Assembly: GCA_024637305.1 (NCBI GenBank)
Contig: JAGXFI010000095.1
Location: 1 to 46,398 of the forward strand
Length of the DNA: 46,398 nucleotides
Direction: 5' to 3'
DNA from: Sulfitobacter sp.
Lineage (GTDB): Bacteria; Pseudomonadota; Alphaproteobacteria; Rhodobacterales; Rhodobacteraceae
Shown here: positions 25,163 through 33,738 of the stretch, one piece after another
Layout: the number at the start of each line of letters is the position of its first letter
Position numbering within the stretch: position 1 is the first letter of the stretch
Program-made: the position numbers and the translations under genes
The notes under the pieces: model-generated
The model's database searches: none
Told to the model about the DNA's origin: nothing
Seen by the model: the letters and a program-made list of their open reading frames with translations, nothing else

Positions 25163-26518
25163 ATGACCGTTCACGACCTGCCAAAGGGAATGACCCGCGC
25201 CACCGGGCCAACGGGTATTCACGCGGGCTACATGCCCGGTTGGGCCAATGATTTCGAAACCGAAGCGCTGCCTGGTGCACTTCCACAGGGCATGAATTCG
25301 CCGCAAAAATGTGACTACGGCCTCTACGGAGAGCAACTGTCCGGGACAGCCTTCACCGCCAATCCACCCGAGCGGACATGGACCTATCGGATACGGCCCA
25401 GCGTCAAACATTCAACCCGTTATGAGCGTATCGACCTGCCATACTGGAAATCGGCCCCGAATGTGCTGCCCGATGTGACCAGTCTGGGCCAGTACCGTTG
25501 GGATCCGGTGCCACATACCGACGAAAGCCTCACCTGGCTGACCGGGATGCGGACGATGACGACGGCAGGTGACGTGAATACCCAAGTCGGCATGGCGGCG
25601 CATGTCTATCTGGTGAACACGTCCATGGAGGACGCATATTTCTATTCGGCAGACAGCGAGCTTTTGGTCGTGCCGCAGGAGGGCCGTTTGCGTTTCGCGA
25701 CCGAACTTGGGATCATTGACCTCGCGCCGAGAGAAATCGCCATCATCCCGCGCGGACTGGTCTATCGTGTCGAGGTGCTGGAAGGTCCATGCCGCGGCTT
25801 TGTTTGCGAGAATTACGGCCAGAAATTCGAACTGCCAGGGCGTGGCCCGATCGGTGCCAACTGCATGGCCAACCCGCGAGATTTCAAGGTACCCGTCGCC
25901 GCCTTCGAGGACCGCGAGGTGCCTTCGACCGTGACCGTCAAATGGTGCGGCCAGTTCCATGAGACCAAGATCGGCCAGAGCCCTCTGGACGTGGTCGCGT
26001 GGCACGGAAATTACGCGCCCTACAAATATGATCTGAGCACCTATTGCCCGGTCGGCGCGATCCTGTTCGATCACCCCGATCCGTCGATCTTCACCGTGCT
26101 TACCGCGCCTTCGGGGGTGCCGGGAACGGCCAACATCGACTTCGTGCTTTTCCGCGAACGCTGGCTGGTCGCTGAAAACACCTTCCGGCCGCCGTGGTAC
26201 CACAAGAACATCATGTCCGAGCTGATGGGCAACATCTATGGCCAATACGACGCCAAGCCGCAGGGCTTCGTGCCGGGCGGCGTGTCGCTGCATAACATGA
26301 TGCTGCCGCACGGTCCTGACCGCGAGGCCTTCGAGGGGGCGTCGAATTCGAATCTCGGTCCGGAGAAGCTCGAAAATACCATGTCCTTCATGTTCGAGAC
26401 CCGTTTCCCGCAGCAACTTACAGAATTTGCTGGCAAGGAAGCGCCGCTTCAGGACAACTACATCGACTGCTGGGACAGCCTTGAAAAGAAATTCGACGGA
26501 ACACCCGGCAAGAAATGA
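25163..26518 (+). CDS. hmgA: homogentisate 1,2-dioxygenase
   Basis: A 451-residue non-heme iron dioxygenase with the full family length and typical stretches ([20 protein letters not shown] at the start, [20 protein letters not shown] later). The iron ligands are visible: His and Glu in [15 protein letters not shown] and the second His in [15 protein letters not shown]. It opens the ring of homogentisate to maleylacetoacetate in tyrosine and phenylacetate-type catabolism. A GGAGG precedes ATG 25163. It is the first gene of an operon with an MBL-fold protein, a FAD hydroxylase and a DUF2783 protein. Maleylacetoacetate isomerase and fumarylacetoacetase are not in the window. Confidence 0.97.
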   Translation: MTVHDLPKGMTRATGPTGIHAGYMPGWANDFETEALPGALPQGMNSPQKCDYGLYGEQLSGTAFTANPPERTWTYRIRPSVKHSTRYERIDLPYWKSAPNVLPDVTSLGQYRWDPVPHTDESLTWLTGMRTMTTAGDVNTQVGMAAHVYLVNTSMEDAYFYSADSELLVVPQEGRLRFATELGIIDLAPREIAIIPRGLVYRVEVLEGPCRGFVCENYGQKFELPGRGPIGANCMANPRDFKVPVAAFEDREVPSTVTVKWCGQFHETKIGQSPLDVVAWHGNYAPYKYDLSTYCPVGAILFDHPDPSIFTVLTAPSGVPGTANIDFVLFRERWLVAENTFRPPWYHKNIMSELMGNIYGQYDAKPQGFVPGGVSLHNMMLPHGPDREAFEGASNSNLGPEKLENTMSFMFETRFPQQLTEFAGKEAPLQDNYIDCWDSLEKKFDGTPGKK

Positions 26519-26652
26519 CCGCATGGGCCGGATCTGGTGCGCAGGGATGTCGGAGTATGCCGATATCTGCGACACTCTGCGCGGCACCCTGGTGGTGGCC
26601 GCTGCCGCATCGGGTTTGATCGGGCAAAAGAACAGAACAAGGAGACTTACGC

Positions 26653-27603
26653 ATGGCCAAGGGATTCGCATCCGCAACCGACATGGAAGAAAAGAAGGTA
26701 AGCTTCACCGAGATCGGTGAGGGCCTTTATGCCTTCACCGCCGAGGGCGATCCAAATACCGGCGTCATCATCGGCGACGAGAGCGTCATGATCGTCGAGG
26801 CGCAGGCCACTCCGCGTCTCGCCCGCAAGGTCATCGACTGCGTGCGCTCGGTCACCGACAAGCCGATCAGCCATGTGGTTCTGACCCACTATCACGCCGT
26901 CCGCGTGCTGGGTGCCAGCGCCTACGGCGCACGTGAGATCATCATGTCCGATACAGCCGCCGCCATGGTCGAAGAGCGCGGCCAGGAGGATTGGGACAGC
27001 GAATTCGAACGTTTTCCGCGCCTGTTTCAGGGCCACGAGGAAATCCCCGGATTGACGCGCCCTACCACCACCTTCAGCGAAAGCATGACCGTTTATCTGG
27101 GCAAGCGCCGCGTGGACATCATGAAACTGGGCCGCGCCCACACCGCCGGTGACGCGGTGATCTGGGTGGCGGATCAGGACGTGATGTTTACCGGTGACAT
27201 CGTCGAATATCACTCGGCCTGCTACTGTGGCGACGGTCACTTCAGCGACTGGGAAGACACCTTGATGAACATCGCGGCATTTGAACCGAAAGCCATCGCA
27301 CCGGGTCGCGGCGACGCGCTGGTCGGTGAGGAAATGGTGACCAAAGCGATCGTCTCGACGGCGGATTTCGTGAAATCGACATACAAACCCGTCGCCAAGG
27401 TGGTTGCGCGGGGCGGTTCCCTGAAAGAAGCCTGGGACGCGGTGCGCGCCGAATGTGATCCGAAGTTCAAGGACTATGCCATCTACGAACACTGCCTGCC
27501 GTTCAACGTGGCGCGCGCCTACGACGAAGCGCGCGGCATCGACACCCCGCGCATCTGGACCGCAGAACGCGACAAGGAAATGTGGTCCCAACTGCAAGGC
27601 TGA
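26653..27603 (+). CDS. MBL-fold hydrolase-like protein with altered metal motif
   Basis: A 316-residue metallo-beta-lactamase fold protein. The typical HxHxDH metal motif reads HYHAVR here (LTHYHAVRVLGASAYG), so the Asp and last His are missing. The next ligands remain: GRAHTAGDAV (His) and MFTGDIVEYH (Asp). With half the ligands it may bind a single metal or none. The stretch HYHAVRVLGASAY seems familiar from other aromatic-degradation loci, so the change is probably a subfamily trait rather than damage. It lies between hmgA and the FAD hydroxylase with a good AAGGAG, which points to a role in homogentisate metabolism, perhaps lactone or thioester hydrolysis (inference). Confidence 0.85.
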   Translation: MAKGFASATDMEEKKVSFTEIGEGLYAFTAEGDPNTGVIIGDESVMIVEAQATPRLARKVIDCVRSVTDKPISHVVLTHYHAVRVLGASAYGAREIIMSDTAAAMVEERGQEDWDSEFERFPRLFQGHEEIPGLTRPTTTFSESMTVYLGKRRVDIMKLGRAHTAGDAVIWVADQDVMFTGDIVEYHSACYCGDGHFSDWEDTLMNIAAFEPKAIAPGRGDALVGEEMVTKAIVSTADFVKSTYKPVAKVVARGGSLKEAWDAVRAECDPKFKDYAIYEHCLPFNVARAYDEARGIDTPRIWTAERDKEMWSQLQG

Positions 27604-27627
27604 AGCCCTCACGGGAGATGTTAGAAG

Positions 27628-29250
27628 ATGATCCATGACCGTTATTCATTAGCGTTCAAGCTCTACCCCTATGAGCGCAATGCCGATCAGGACAGCGCAA
27701 CGCCGGTCCGTCATCCAGTCGTGATCGTCGGGGGTGGCCCCATCGGCGTCGCGACCGCACTGGATCTGGGACTGCAGGGGATTCCCGTGGTGGTTCTGGA
27801 CGACCATGAGGGGATCGGGATGGGCAGCCGGGCGATCTGTTTCGCAAAGCGCACCCTCGAGATTGCGGATCGGTATGGGTGCGGCAAGCCCATGCTCGAC
27901 AAGGGTATCGTCTGGAACCTCGGCAAGGTGTTTCACGATGACCGCAAGGTCTTTGAATTCAACCTGTTGCCGGAAGAAGGCCACAAATACCCGGCGTTCA
28001 TCAATCTTCAGCAACCCTTTTTCGAGAAGTTCATCGTCGACCGTGTTCGCAAGGCTCAGGCCGCCGGCGCCCCGATCCAGCTGCGTGGCAAAAACCGGGT
28101 CGATCAGGTCACCGTTAGGGACGATCACGTCGTGCTTGATATTTCCACCCCCGAAGGGACCTACACGATCGAGGCGGACTGGCTTATCGGGTGCGACGGT
28201 GCTTCCAGCCCCTTGCGCGGCATGATGGGTCTCGATTTTGAGGGCCGTGTCTTTCAGGACAGCTTTCTGATCGCCGATATCAAGATGCTGAATGACAGCT
28301 TTCCGACGGAACGCTGGTTCTGGTTTGAACCTTACTTCAAATCCGGCGCATCGACCCTTTTGCACAGGCAGCCCGACGATGTCTGGCGAGTCGATTTCCA
28401 GATCGGCTGGGACGTTGACCGCAAGGAGGAGATGAAAGAGGAAAACATCCGCCGGCGTCTCGATGCCATGCTTGGGCCGGAGGTCTCTTACGAAATGGTC
28501 TGGTCCTCGATCTACACCTTCCAATGCAAGCGCATGGAACGGTTCCGACATGGGCGGGTGCTCTTTGCGGGCGATGCTGCGCATCAGGTCAGCCCTTTCG
28601 GCGCGCGCGGCGCGAATTCGGGGATACAGGACGTGGACAACCTCGGCTGGAAGCTCGGCATGGTCCTCAAGGGTCAGGCACCCGAACGGCTGCTGGATAC
28701 TTATGACGAGGAACGGACCTTTGGCGCGGACGAGAATATCCTGAACTCCACGCGCGCGACCGATTTCATCACACCCAAGAGCAAGATCAGCCATGTGTTT
28801 CGCAACGCCGTGCTCGACCTGGCAGAGCGTCACGCATTCGCACGACCGCTGGTGAATTCGGGCCGCCTTTCGGTCCCCTGCACCTATGACGGGATGTCGC
28901 TGAACGGCGAAGACGCGTTGCCTGGTCCGGCGCGTACCCGACCGGGAAGCCCCTGCCCTGACGCGCCCTTAGGCGACGGGTTCCTGCTTAGCCAGCTCGG
29001 CAACGATTTTGTCATTCTGACGATCAACACCGACGCACCAGACACGCTGCAAGAGGATGGCGTGACCGCAAGGCACGTCGCCGTCCGGTCCGAAGACGAC
29101 ACCAGCGGTGCGCTCGCCGAACGCTACCTCGGCGACGCTTCACGCGCGGTCTACCTCATCCGGCCGGATCAACATGTCGCCGCCCGTTGGGACCGCTATG
29201 ACGAAACCGCCATCCGCGCCGCAATGCGCACGGCCTGCGCGAAGGATTGA
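27628..29250 (+). CDS. FAD-dependent aromatic hydroxylase, MhaA-like (3-hydroxyphenylacetate 6-hydroxylase candidate)
   Basis: A 540-residue flavoprotein monooxygenase of the PheA/TfdB/MhpA family. It has the FAD loop VVIVGGGPIGVATALDLGL (about 32-50), a WLIGCDGASSPLRG motif, and GDAAHQVSPFGARGANSGIQ for the ribityl and flavin. A thioredoxin-like C-terminal part begins near residue 450. It would use NAD(P)H and O2 to hydroxylate a phenol. With hmgA upstream and a 69-residue protein directly downstream, the layout resembles MhaA/MhaB of Pseudomonas putida, which make homogentisate from 3-hydroxyphenylacetate with a small coupling protein. The substrate assignment rests on this parallel and not on sequence identity that I could measure. 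Confidence 0.85.
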   Translation: MIHDRYSLAFKLYPYERNADQDSATPVRHPVVIVGGGPIGVATALDLGLQGIPVVVLDDHEGIGMGSRAICFAKRTLEIADRYGCGKPMLDKGIVWNLGKVFHDDRKVFEFNLLPEEGHKYPAFINLQQPFFEKFIVDRVRKAQAAGAPIQLRGKNRVDQVTVRDDHVVLDISTPEGTYTIEADWLIGCDGASSPLRGMMGLDFEGRVFQDSFLIADIKMLNDSFPTERWFWFEPYFKSGASTLLHRQPDDVWRVDFQIGWDVDRKEEMKEENIRRRLDAMLGPEVSYEMVWSSIYTFQCKRMERFRHGRVLFAGDAAHQVSPFGARGANSGIQDVDNLGWKLGMVLKGQAPERLLDTYDEERTFGADENILNSTRATDFITPKSKISHVFRNAVLDLAERHAFARPLVNSGRLSVPCTYDGMSLNGEDALPGPARTRPGSPCPDAPLGDGFLLSQLGNDFVILTINTDAPDTLQEDGVTARHVAVRSEDDTSGALAERYLGDASRAVYLIRPDQHVAARWDRYDETAIRAAMRTACAKD

Positions 29251-29254
29251 GGCT

Positions 29255-29464
29255 ATGGCAGATCTCATCACACAACCGAACCTGCCCGATCCGGACGGGT
29301 TTTACGCCGACCTGATCAAAACCTACGAAGCGCTTGACGAAGATGCCGTCAGCGGATTCAGCGCACGGCTGATCCTTCTGCTGACCAATCACATTGGCGA
29401 CCACGATGTCATTTCACAGGCCGTCGAAGAAGCTGTCCGGACCAACCTCAAGGCTGAGAAATAG
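29255..29464 (+). CDS. DUF2783 small protein, MhaB-like coupling protein candidate
   Basis: A 69-residue protein with the DUF2783 pattern (NLPDPDGFYADLIKTYEAL, then ARLILLLTNHIGDHDVISQA). It begins four bases after the hydroxylase stop, with AGGATTGAGG as ribosome site, so the two are surely made together. MhaB of the 3-hydroxyphenylacetate hydroxylase is a protein of similar size that couples substrate hydroxylation to NADH use. This match in size and position suggests the same role. There are no cysteines, no membrane segment and no metal motif. It is the last gene of the hmgA operon. Confidence 0.8.
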   Translation: MADLITQPNLPDPDGFYADLIKTYEALDEDAVSGFSARLILLLTNHIGDHDVISQAVEEAVRTNLKAEK

Positions 29465-29669
29465 GAACGTCGGGGCGTTGAGAGAACGCATGATCCTGAC
29501 CGGCACAACACTGACGCCACTCGGCAAGAGCGGCAATTCGGTTGCGTACAACAAAGTAGTTGAAGGGGTCTGATCAGCTTAGACCATGAGGCGACAAATA
29601 CACCCTGCCCGCCACTACCGGACTCCTCTTCCGGCAAGGTCCGGCCGGATGCAGGGTTCAGGCATGACA

Positions 29670-30059
29670 TCACCCTAGGCGGATCAATCGCGTCAGGACG
29701 TCCGACCGATGGACAAGGCCCACAATCCGGTCTCCGTCGGCAACCGGAAAGACGCGGTGAGGGTGGCTCAGAAACATCTCGGCGACCTTGATAAGCTCGT
29801 CCTGCGCATCGACACTGACCACCTCCGGCGTCATGTGGTCGGCGACGCAACCCTTCCATTCGCGGTAGTAGCTGGCATGGAGCGCGGAGCGAAAGCAGTC
29901 CTTCTGGGTGAGAATGCCCACAAGGCGGTCGTCGTCGATGACGGGAGCGGCAGCGGTGCGCGCCTCGACGAGCAAAGCGGCAGCGCGCCGGATCGGGGTG
30001 TTCGGGGCGATTGCCGGAAAATCCGGCCGCATGATCGACGCGATGCGCTCTTCGGTCAT
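29670..30059 (-). CDS. tandem CBS-domain protein coupled to nqrM
   Basis: A 129-residue protein made of two CBS motifs: the first spans about 8-60 (ending VIDDDRLVGILTQKD) and the second about 75-129 (MTPEVVSVDAQDELIKVAEM, then HRVFPVADGDRIVGLVHRSD). Such pairs form a Bateman module that binds AMP, ATP or related adenosyl ligands. The ATG at 30059 overlaps the nqrM stop by four bases (ATGA), so it is the last gene of the Na+-NQR operon and translationally coupled to it. It has no catalytic domain. A regulatory subunit that senses energy charge for the NQR complex is an attractive but unproven idea. Confidence 0.9.
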   Translation of the reverse strand: MTEERIASIMRPDFPAIAPNTPIRRAAALLVEARTAAAPVIDDDRLVGILTQKDCFRSALHASYYREWKGCVADHMTPEVVSVDAQDELIKVAEMFLSHPHRVFPVADGDRIVGLVHRSDVLTRLIRLG

Positions 30060-30253
30060 TTTGGCAAATCCCCCTGTTCGGCGCTCGCTTCGGCGTTCGT
30101 GCGGCGCAGCGGACAATCGGTGCAGCGCCCTTTGGGCAGGCACGCCGCCGCGCCGCAACTGGTCAGGGCCGGGCCGCGTCCAAGAAGCAGGCCAAGTCCC
30201 AACCCCACCGCAGCGAGCGCCATTATCGCGATTGCGAGGACAAATTCCATCAT
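30056..30253 (-). CDS. nqrM: Na+-NQR maturation protein NqrM
   Basis: A 65-residue protein with one N-terminal membrane helix (FVLAIAIMALAAVGLGLGLL) and a cytoplasmic cluster of four cysteines (C33, C38, C44, C47; SCGAAACLPKGRCTDCPLRR). NqrM delivers or helps insert the iron centre held by NqrD and NqrE. It follows apbE, the other NQR maturation factor, by 13 bp, and its stop overlaps the CBS gene. GAGGAG precedes the start; ATG 30250 directly follows ATG 30253, so the exact first codon is open. Confidence 0.9.
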   Translation of the reverse strand: MMEFVLAIAIMALAAVGLGLGLLLGRGPALTSCGAAACLPKGRCTDCPLRRTNAEASAEQGDLPK

Positions 30254-30266
30254 TGCAGCGTTCTCC

Positions 30267-31235
30267 TCATGTCAGCACGCCCCCGATCGCGCCGGTTTCG
30301 ATGCGGTGCAGCGCCGTTTCGCCCTCGAAAAGGAACAAGGCGGAGATTGCGTGCGTTCGCGCCAGCGCCGGTCCGCCGTCGTCCCCGGCGGCGAACAGCG
30401 CCGTGGCCCAGCCATCGGCGGTCATCGCGTCTTCGGCCAGCACCGTTACCGCGCGCAGGCGTCCGTCCACAGGGCTGAAGGTCACGGGATCCATGATATG
30501 GCCCCAGGTGCGGTTTCCAAGCGTGTAGCTTTGTGTGCTCAGGCCGGATGTCGCAACGGCCATACCGTCCGGCAGGTGCAGGATGGCAGGTGCCGCTTGG
30601 CCGGGGCGTGGATGCTCCACGGCCACCTGCCAGTCGCGGCCCGAAGGATGAGGCCCGAGCGCGCGGAGTTCACCACCAAGGTCAAGCAAAAGACTGTCAT
30701 ACCCTTGCATCCGCGCCAGTTCTGCGGCTCGGTCGAGCGCGCGGCCTTTGGCAATCCCGCACAGATCCAGCGTCAGGTCGCCGCGTGATTTGGCGACCCT
30801 TCCCGTTTGCATTGTAATTCCGCGCCAATCCGGCGCACCACCCTGATCAATCGGCCCGAACCCCCAACGCGCAACGAGCGGTCCGACTGTCGGATCAAAG
30901 GCACCGCCGCTGGCCTCGGCCAGCCGTAGCGCAGATTGCGTCACGCGGATCATCTCCGTGCCCGCAGCGCCGCCGTTTGCGCTGGCATTGAAGCGGCTGA
31001 TGGCGCTGTCCTGACGCCATGGGGACAGGTCTGCGTCGATGCTGTCGAACAACTGCTCAAGTTCAGGGCGCAACGACACAAGCCCTGCACCTGCTGGCCC
31101 GACGATCCGCCATGTCGTGCCGAAGGCGGTGCCCGACAGAATTTCCGGCGATGCGGCACGAGCCATCGCGGGACAGGCCAGCGCAGCCCCAAACAGACCA
31201 AGGAAACTGCGACGCGAGGGGCGGTATATCTGCAT
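30267..31235 (-). CDS. apbE: FAD:protein FMN transferase
   Basis: A 322-residue exported flavin transferase. It begins with a Tat-like signal (RRSFLGLFGAALACPAMARA) and has the family motifs TWRIVGPAG, LDLCGIAKGRALD, GHIMDPVT and MTADGWATALF, the last containing the metal- and FAD-binding aspartate. It moves FMN from FAD to a threonine of target proteins in the periplasm. In this operon the target is NqrC (T233). NqrB is the other usual target but lacks the site here. It lies three bases after nqrF. Confidence 0.95.
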   Translation of the reverse strand: MQIYRPSRRSFLGLFGAALACPAMARAASPEILSGTAFGTTWRIVGPAGAGLVSLRPELEQLFDSIDADLSPWRQDSAISRFNASANGGAAGTEMIRVTQSALRLAEASGGAFDPTVGPLVARWGFGPIDQGGAPDWRGITMQTGRVAKSRGDLTLDLCGIAKGRALDRAAELARMQGYDSLLLDLGGELRALGPHPSGRDWQVAVEHPRPGQAAPAILHLPDGMAVATSGLSTQSYTLGNRTWGHIMDPVTFSPVDGRLRAVTVLAEDAMTADGWATALFAAGDDGGPALARTHAISALFLFEGETALHRIETGAIGGVLT

Positions 31236-31238
31236 GGT

Positions 31239-32462
31239 TCAGGCTCCGAAATCGTCAAAGAAGATGGCACCGGGCTCGACACCCAGTCGTTCGAGCGTGG
31301 AAAGGACGGCGGAAATCATCACCGGCGGCCCGCAAAGATAATATTCGCATTCTTCCGGCGCGGAATGTTCGCTCATCTGTGCGCGCAGGATCTCATGGAT
31401 AAAGCCGATCTCGCCGGTCCAGCGGTCGCCGGGGGCGGGATCGGACAGCGCGGGCGTCCAGCTGAAATTCGCATGACGCCGGGCCAGCGTCTCGAATTCC
31501 TCGGAATAGAACAGGTCGGCGGCAGCGCGTGCGCCATAGAAATAGCGGATGCGCCGCGTCGTGCCGTGGCCCAGTTCCTGGTGGATCATCGCGCGCAACG
31601 GGGCCATGCCGACCCCGCCTCCGACAAAGACCATCTCGCGATTGCCCGGCTGGACGTGAAAATCCCCGAACGGCCCGGAGGTTATTACCGTGTCACCCGG
31701 CTCCAGTGAAAACAGCCAGGACGAGACGAGACCGGGCGGGATCTCGGTCTCGCGTCCAGGGGGCGGTACGGCGAGGCGGATGTTGAACACGGCAACCCCG
31801 GCGTCTTCGGGTCTGCTGGCGAGTGAATAAGCCCGCGTCACATCGACATCGGAGGTGATCTTCATGTCGCGCCAGCCCGCGATTTCCCAGGCCTCACGAA
31901 AATCTTCAGACAGATCCAGCGTCGCGAAATCGAGCCGGTATGGCGGGGCCGTGATCTGCATGAAGTCGCCGGCAAGGAATGTGGAGGGCTTGTCCGCAGG
32001 CAGGTCCAGCACGATCTCGCGGATCAGTGGTGCCAGCATCCGGATCGAGGCGACAGTACAGCTAAAGCCTCCGCCGGCGCTGAGAACCCCGTCGGGCACC
32101 TCCACGGCACAATCCCCCCGCAGCGTGGTCTGGCAAGCAAGCCGGACGTGGTCGCGCCGTTCCTTTGCCGAAAGCACGCCGCGTTCGGTCGCCTGCGGCG
32201 TCCCCGCGCCATCGCCTGAAACCGTCACACGGCACAACCCACAGGTGCCCTTGCCGCCACAGGCTGCGGGTATGGGAATATCGGCGTTGTGAAGCGCGTC
32301 CAGAAGCTTGTCCCCCCGCTTGGCCCGGATATGCAACGTGCCGTTCACGTCGATATCAAGGCCACCCAGCGGGATCAGACGGGAGCGCAGAACCAGCAGA
32401 CCCGCCGCCAGTCCAAAAACCAGCGCCACGATCACGAAACTGCCCAGCAGGATTTCGGTCAT
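31239..32462 (-). CDS. nqrF: Na+-NQR subunit F (NADH dehydrogenase with 2Fe-2S and FAD)
   Basis: A 407-residue protein with an N-terminal membrane helix (GSFVIVALVFGLAAGLLVL), a 2Fe-2S ferredoxin domain (cysteines in AACGGKGTCGLCRV and later in RLACQT), an FAD domain with RAYSLAS, and an NADH domain with GGGVGMAPLRAMI. It takes electrons from NADH at the cytoplasmic side and feeds the rest of the complex. Length and motifs are complete. Its start overlaps the nqrE stop by four bases (ATGA). Confidence 0.97.
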   Translation of the reverse strand: MTEILLGSFVIVALVFGLAAGLLVLRSRLIPLGGLDIDVNGTLHIRAKRGDKLLDALHNADIPIPAACGGKGTCGLCRVTVSGDGAGTPQATERGVLSAKERRDHVRLACQTTLRGDCAVEVPDGVLSAGGGFSCTVASIRMLAPLIREIVLDLPADKPSTFLAGDFMQITAPPYRLDFATLDLSEDFREAWEIAGWRDMKITSDVDVTRAYSLASRPEDAGVAVFNIRLAVPPPGRETEIPPGLVSSWLFSLEPGDTVITSGPFGDFHVQPGNREMVFVGGGVGMAPLRAMIHQELGHGTTRRIRYFYGARAAADLFYSEEFETLARRHANFSWTPALSDPAPGDRWTGEIGFIHEILRAQMSEHSAPEECEYYLCGPPVMISAVLSTLERLGVEPGAIFFDDFGA

Positions 32463-33073
32463 TGCGACATCGCCATCTGGGCAAAGGACGCAAAGCCCAG
32501 TGACATCATTCCGGTGAGAATAAAGGCGATGCCAAGGCCCCTCAGACCAGTCGGCAGATCCGCATAGGCCAGCCGCGAACGGATCGCGCCCAGCATCACC
32601 ACCGCAATGGCAAAGCCGACGCCACTGCCCAATCCGAAGACTATGGATTCGTCAAAGTCATAGGATCGGTCGACCATGAAAAGGCTGCCCCCCAGGATCG
32701 CACATTGCACGGTCAGCAGCGGCAGAAACACCCCAAAGGCCGCGTGCACGCCTGGAAAGAACCGATCGAGCAGCATCTCCAGCACCTGGACTGTCGCCGC
32801 GATCACCCCGATGAAGGCGATCAGCGACAGATAGGACAGGTCGAGCGCGGGCATCCCCGCCCACGCCCATGCTCCCGGAGCGAGCAAACCCTGATAAATC
32901 AGCCAGTTCAGCGGCACTGTCACACCCAGCACGCCGGTCATGGCGATCCCGAGGCCAAGGGCGCTTTCGGACCGTTTTGACAGCGCAAGAAAGGTACACA
33001 GCCCCAGAAACAACGTCAGCGGCATGTTGTCGACGAAAGCCGCCGACAGGAAAAGGTGCCACAGGTCGGTCAT
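32459..33073 (-). CDS. nqrE: Na+-NQR subunit E
   Basis: A 204-residue six-helix membrane protein. C26 in FLGLCTFLALSK and a second cysteine in LTVQCAILGGSLFMVDRSYDF match the two NqrE cysteines that, with two from NqrD, hold an iron-sulfur centre inside the membrane. It forms part of the Na+ and electron path. It overlaps both neighbours by four bases. Confidence 0.97.
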   Translation of the reverse strand: MTDLWHLFLSAAFVDNMPLTLFLGLCTFLALSKRSESALGLGIAMTGVLGVTVPLNWLIYQGLLAPGAWAWAGMPALDLSYLSLIAFIGVIAATVQVLEMLLDRFFPGVHAAFGVFLPLLTVQCAILGGSLFMVDRSYDFDESIVFGLGSGVGFAIAVVMLGAIRSRLAYADLPTGLRGLGIAFILTGMMSLGFASFAQMAMSQ

Positions 33074-33735
33074 TCGGCGGACCTCGTCCGGTCAGGCGGG
33101 ACGTGTTCGGGCGGCTCCACCTGTTCGGGGTGCCATGCGCGGATCGCCCAGACGAGCCCCCCCAGTAGAAAGAAGGCAGAGGGGGCCAGCAGCATCAGGC
33201 CAAGCGGTGTGAACCAGCCGCCAGCATCAGCCAGCGCAAACGCCTGCCAGCCGAACAGCTGGCCGCGCCCGAACAATTCGCGCACGCCACCGATGACGAT
33301 CAGGACGAGCGAATAACCCAGGCCGTTGCCAAACGCATCCACCGCGGCAGGCAACGGTGCATGGTGGCGGGCATGGGCCTCGGTCCGGCCCAGCACGAGG
33401 CAGTTCGTCGTGATCAGGCTGACATAGATCGACAGGGCGCGGCTGATTTCAGCGAAATAGGCCTGGAGGATCTGGTCGATGACGATCACCAGCGATGCGA
33501 CGATGACGATCTGAACGATCAGCCGGATCGTGTCGGGGATGTGACGGCGGATCAGGCTGATAATGGCCGCCGACAGCGTCAACACCACAGTCAGCGACAC
33601 CGACATGGTCAGGGCGGTCGCCAGCGATGTCGTCACCGCAAGCGCCGAACAGATGCCAAGAATCTGCAGCGTCACCGGGTTCTGTCGGATCAGCGGATCG
33701 GTCAGGGTCGACCAGAAATTAACGCGCTGCGCCAT
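33070..33735 (-). CDS. nqrD: Na+-NQR subunit D
   Basis: A 221-residue membrane protein and partner of NqrE. C29 (LQILGICSALAV) sits at exactly the position known in Vibrio NqrD, and a second cysteine lies in TTNCLVLGRTEAHA. Thus all four cysteines for the intramembrane iron-sulfur centre are kept in this operon. The start is three bases after the nqrC stop. Confidence 0.97.
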   Translation of the reverse strand: MAQRVNFWSTLTDPLIRQNPVTLQILGICSALAVTTSLATALTMSVSLTVVLTLSAAIISLIRRHIPDTIRLIVQIVIVASLVIVIDQILQAYFAEISRALSIYVSLITTNCLVLGRTEAHARHHAPLPAAVDAFGNGLGYSLVLIVIGGVRELFGRGQLFGWQAFALADAGGWFTPLGLMLLAPSAFFLLGGLVWAIRAWHPEQVEPPEHVPPDRTRSAE

Positions 33736-33738
33736 GGC

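Noticed and set aside
29464-29480. GGAAC near CGTT after the DUF2783 gene, read as an EcfG promoter
   Set aside because: The spacer is only seven bases instead of 16-17, and no gene follows on that strand.
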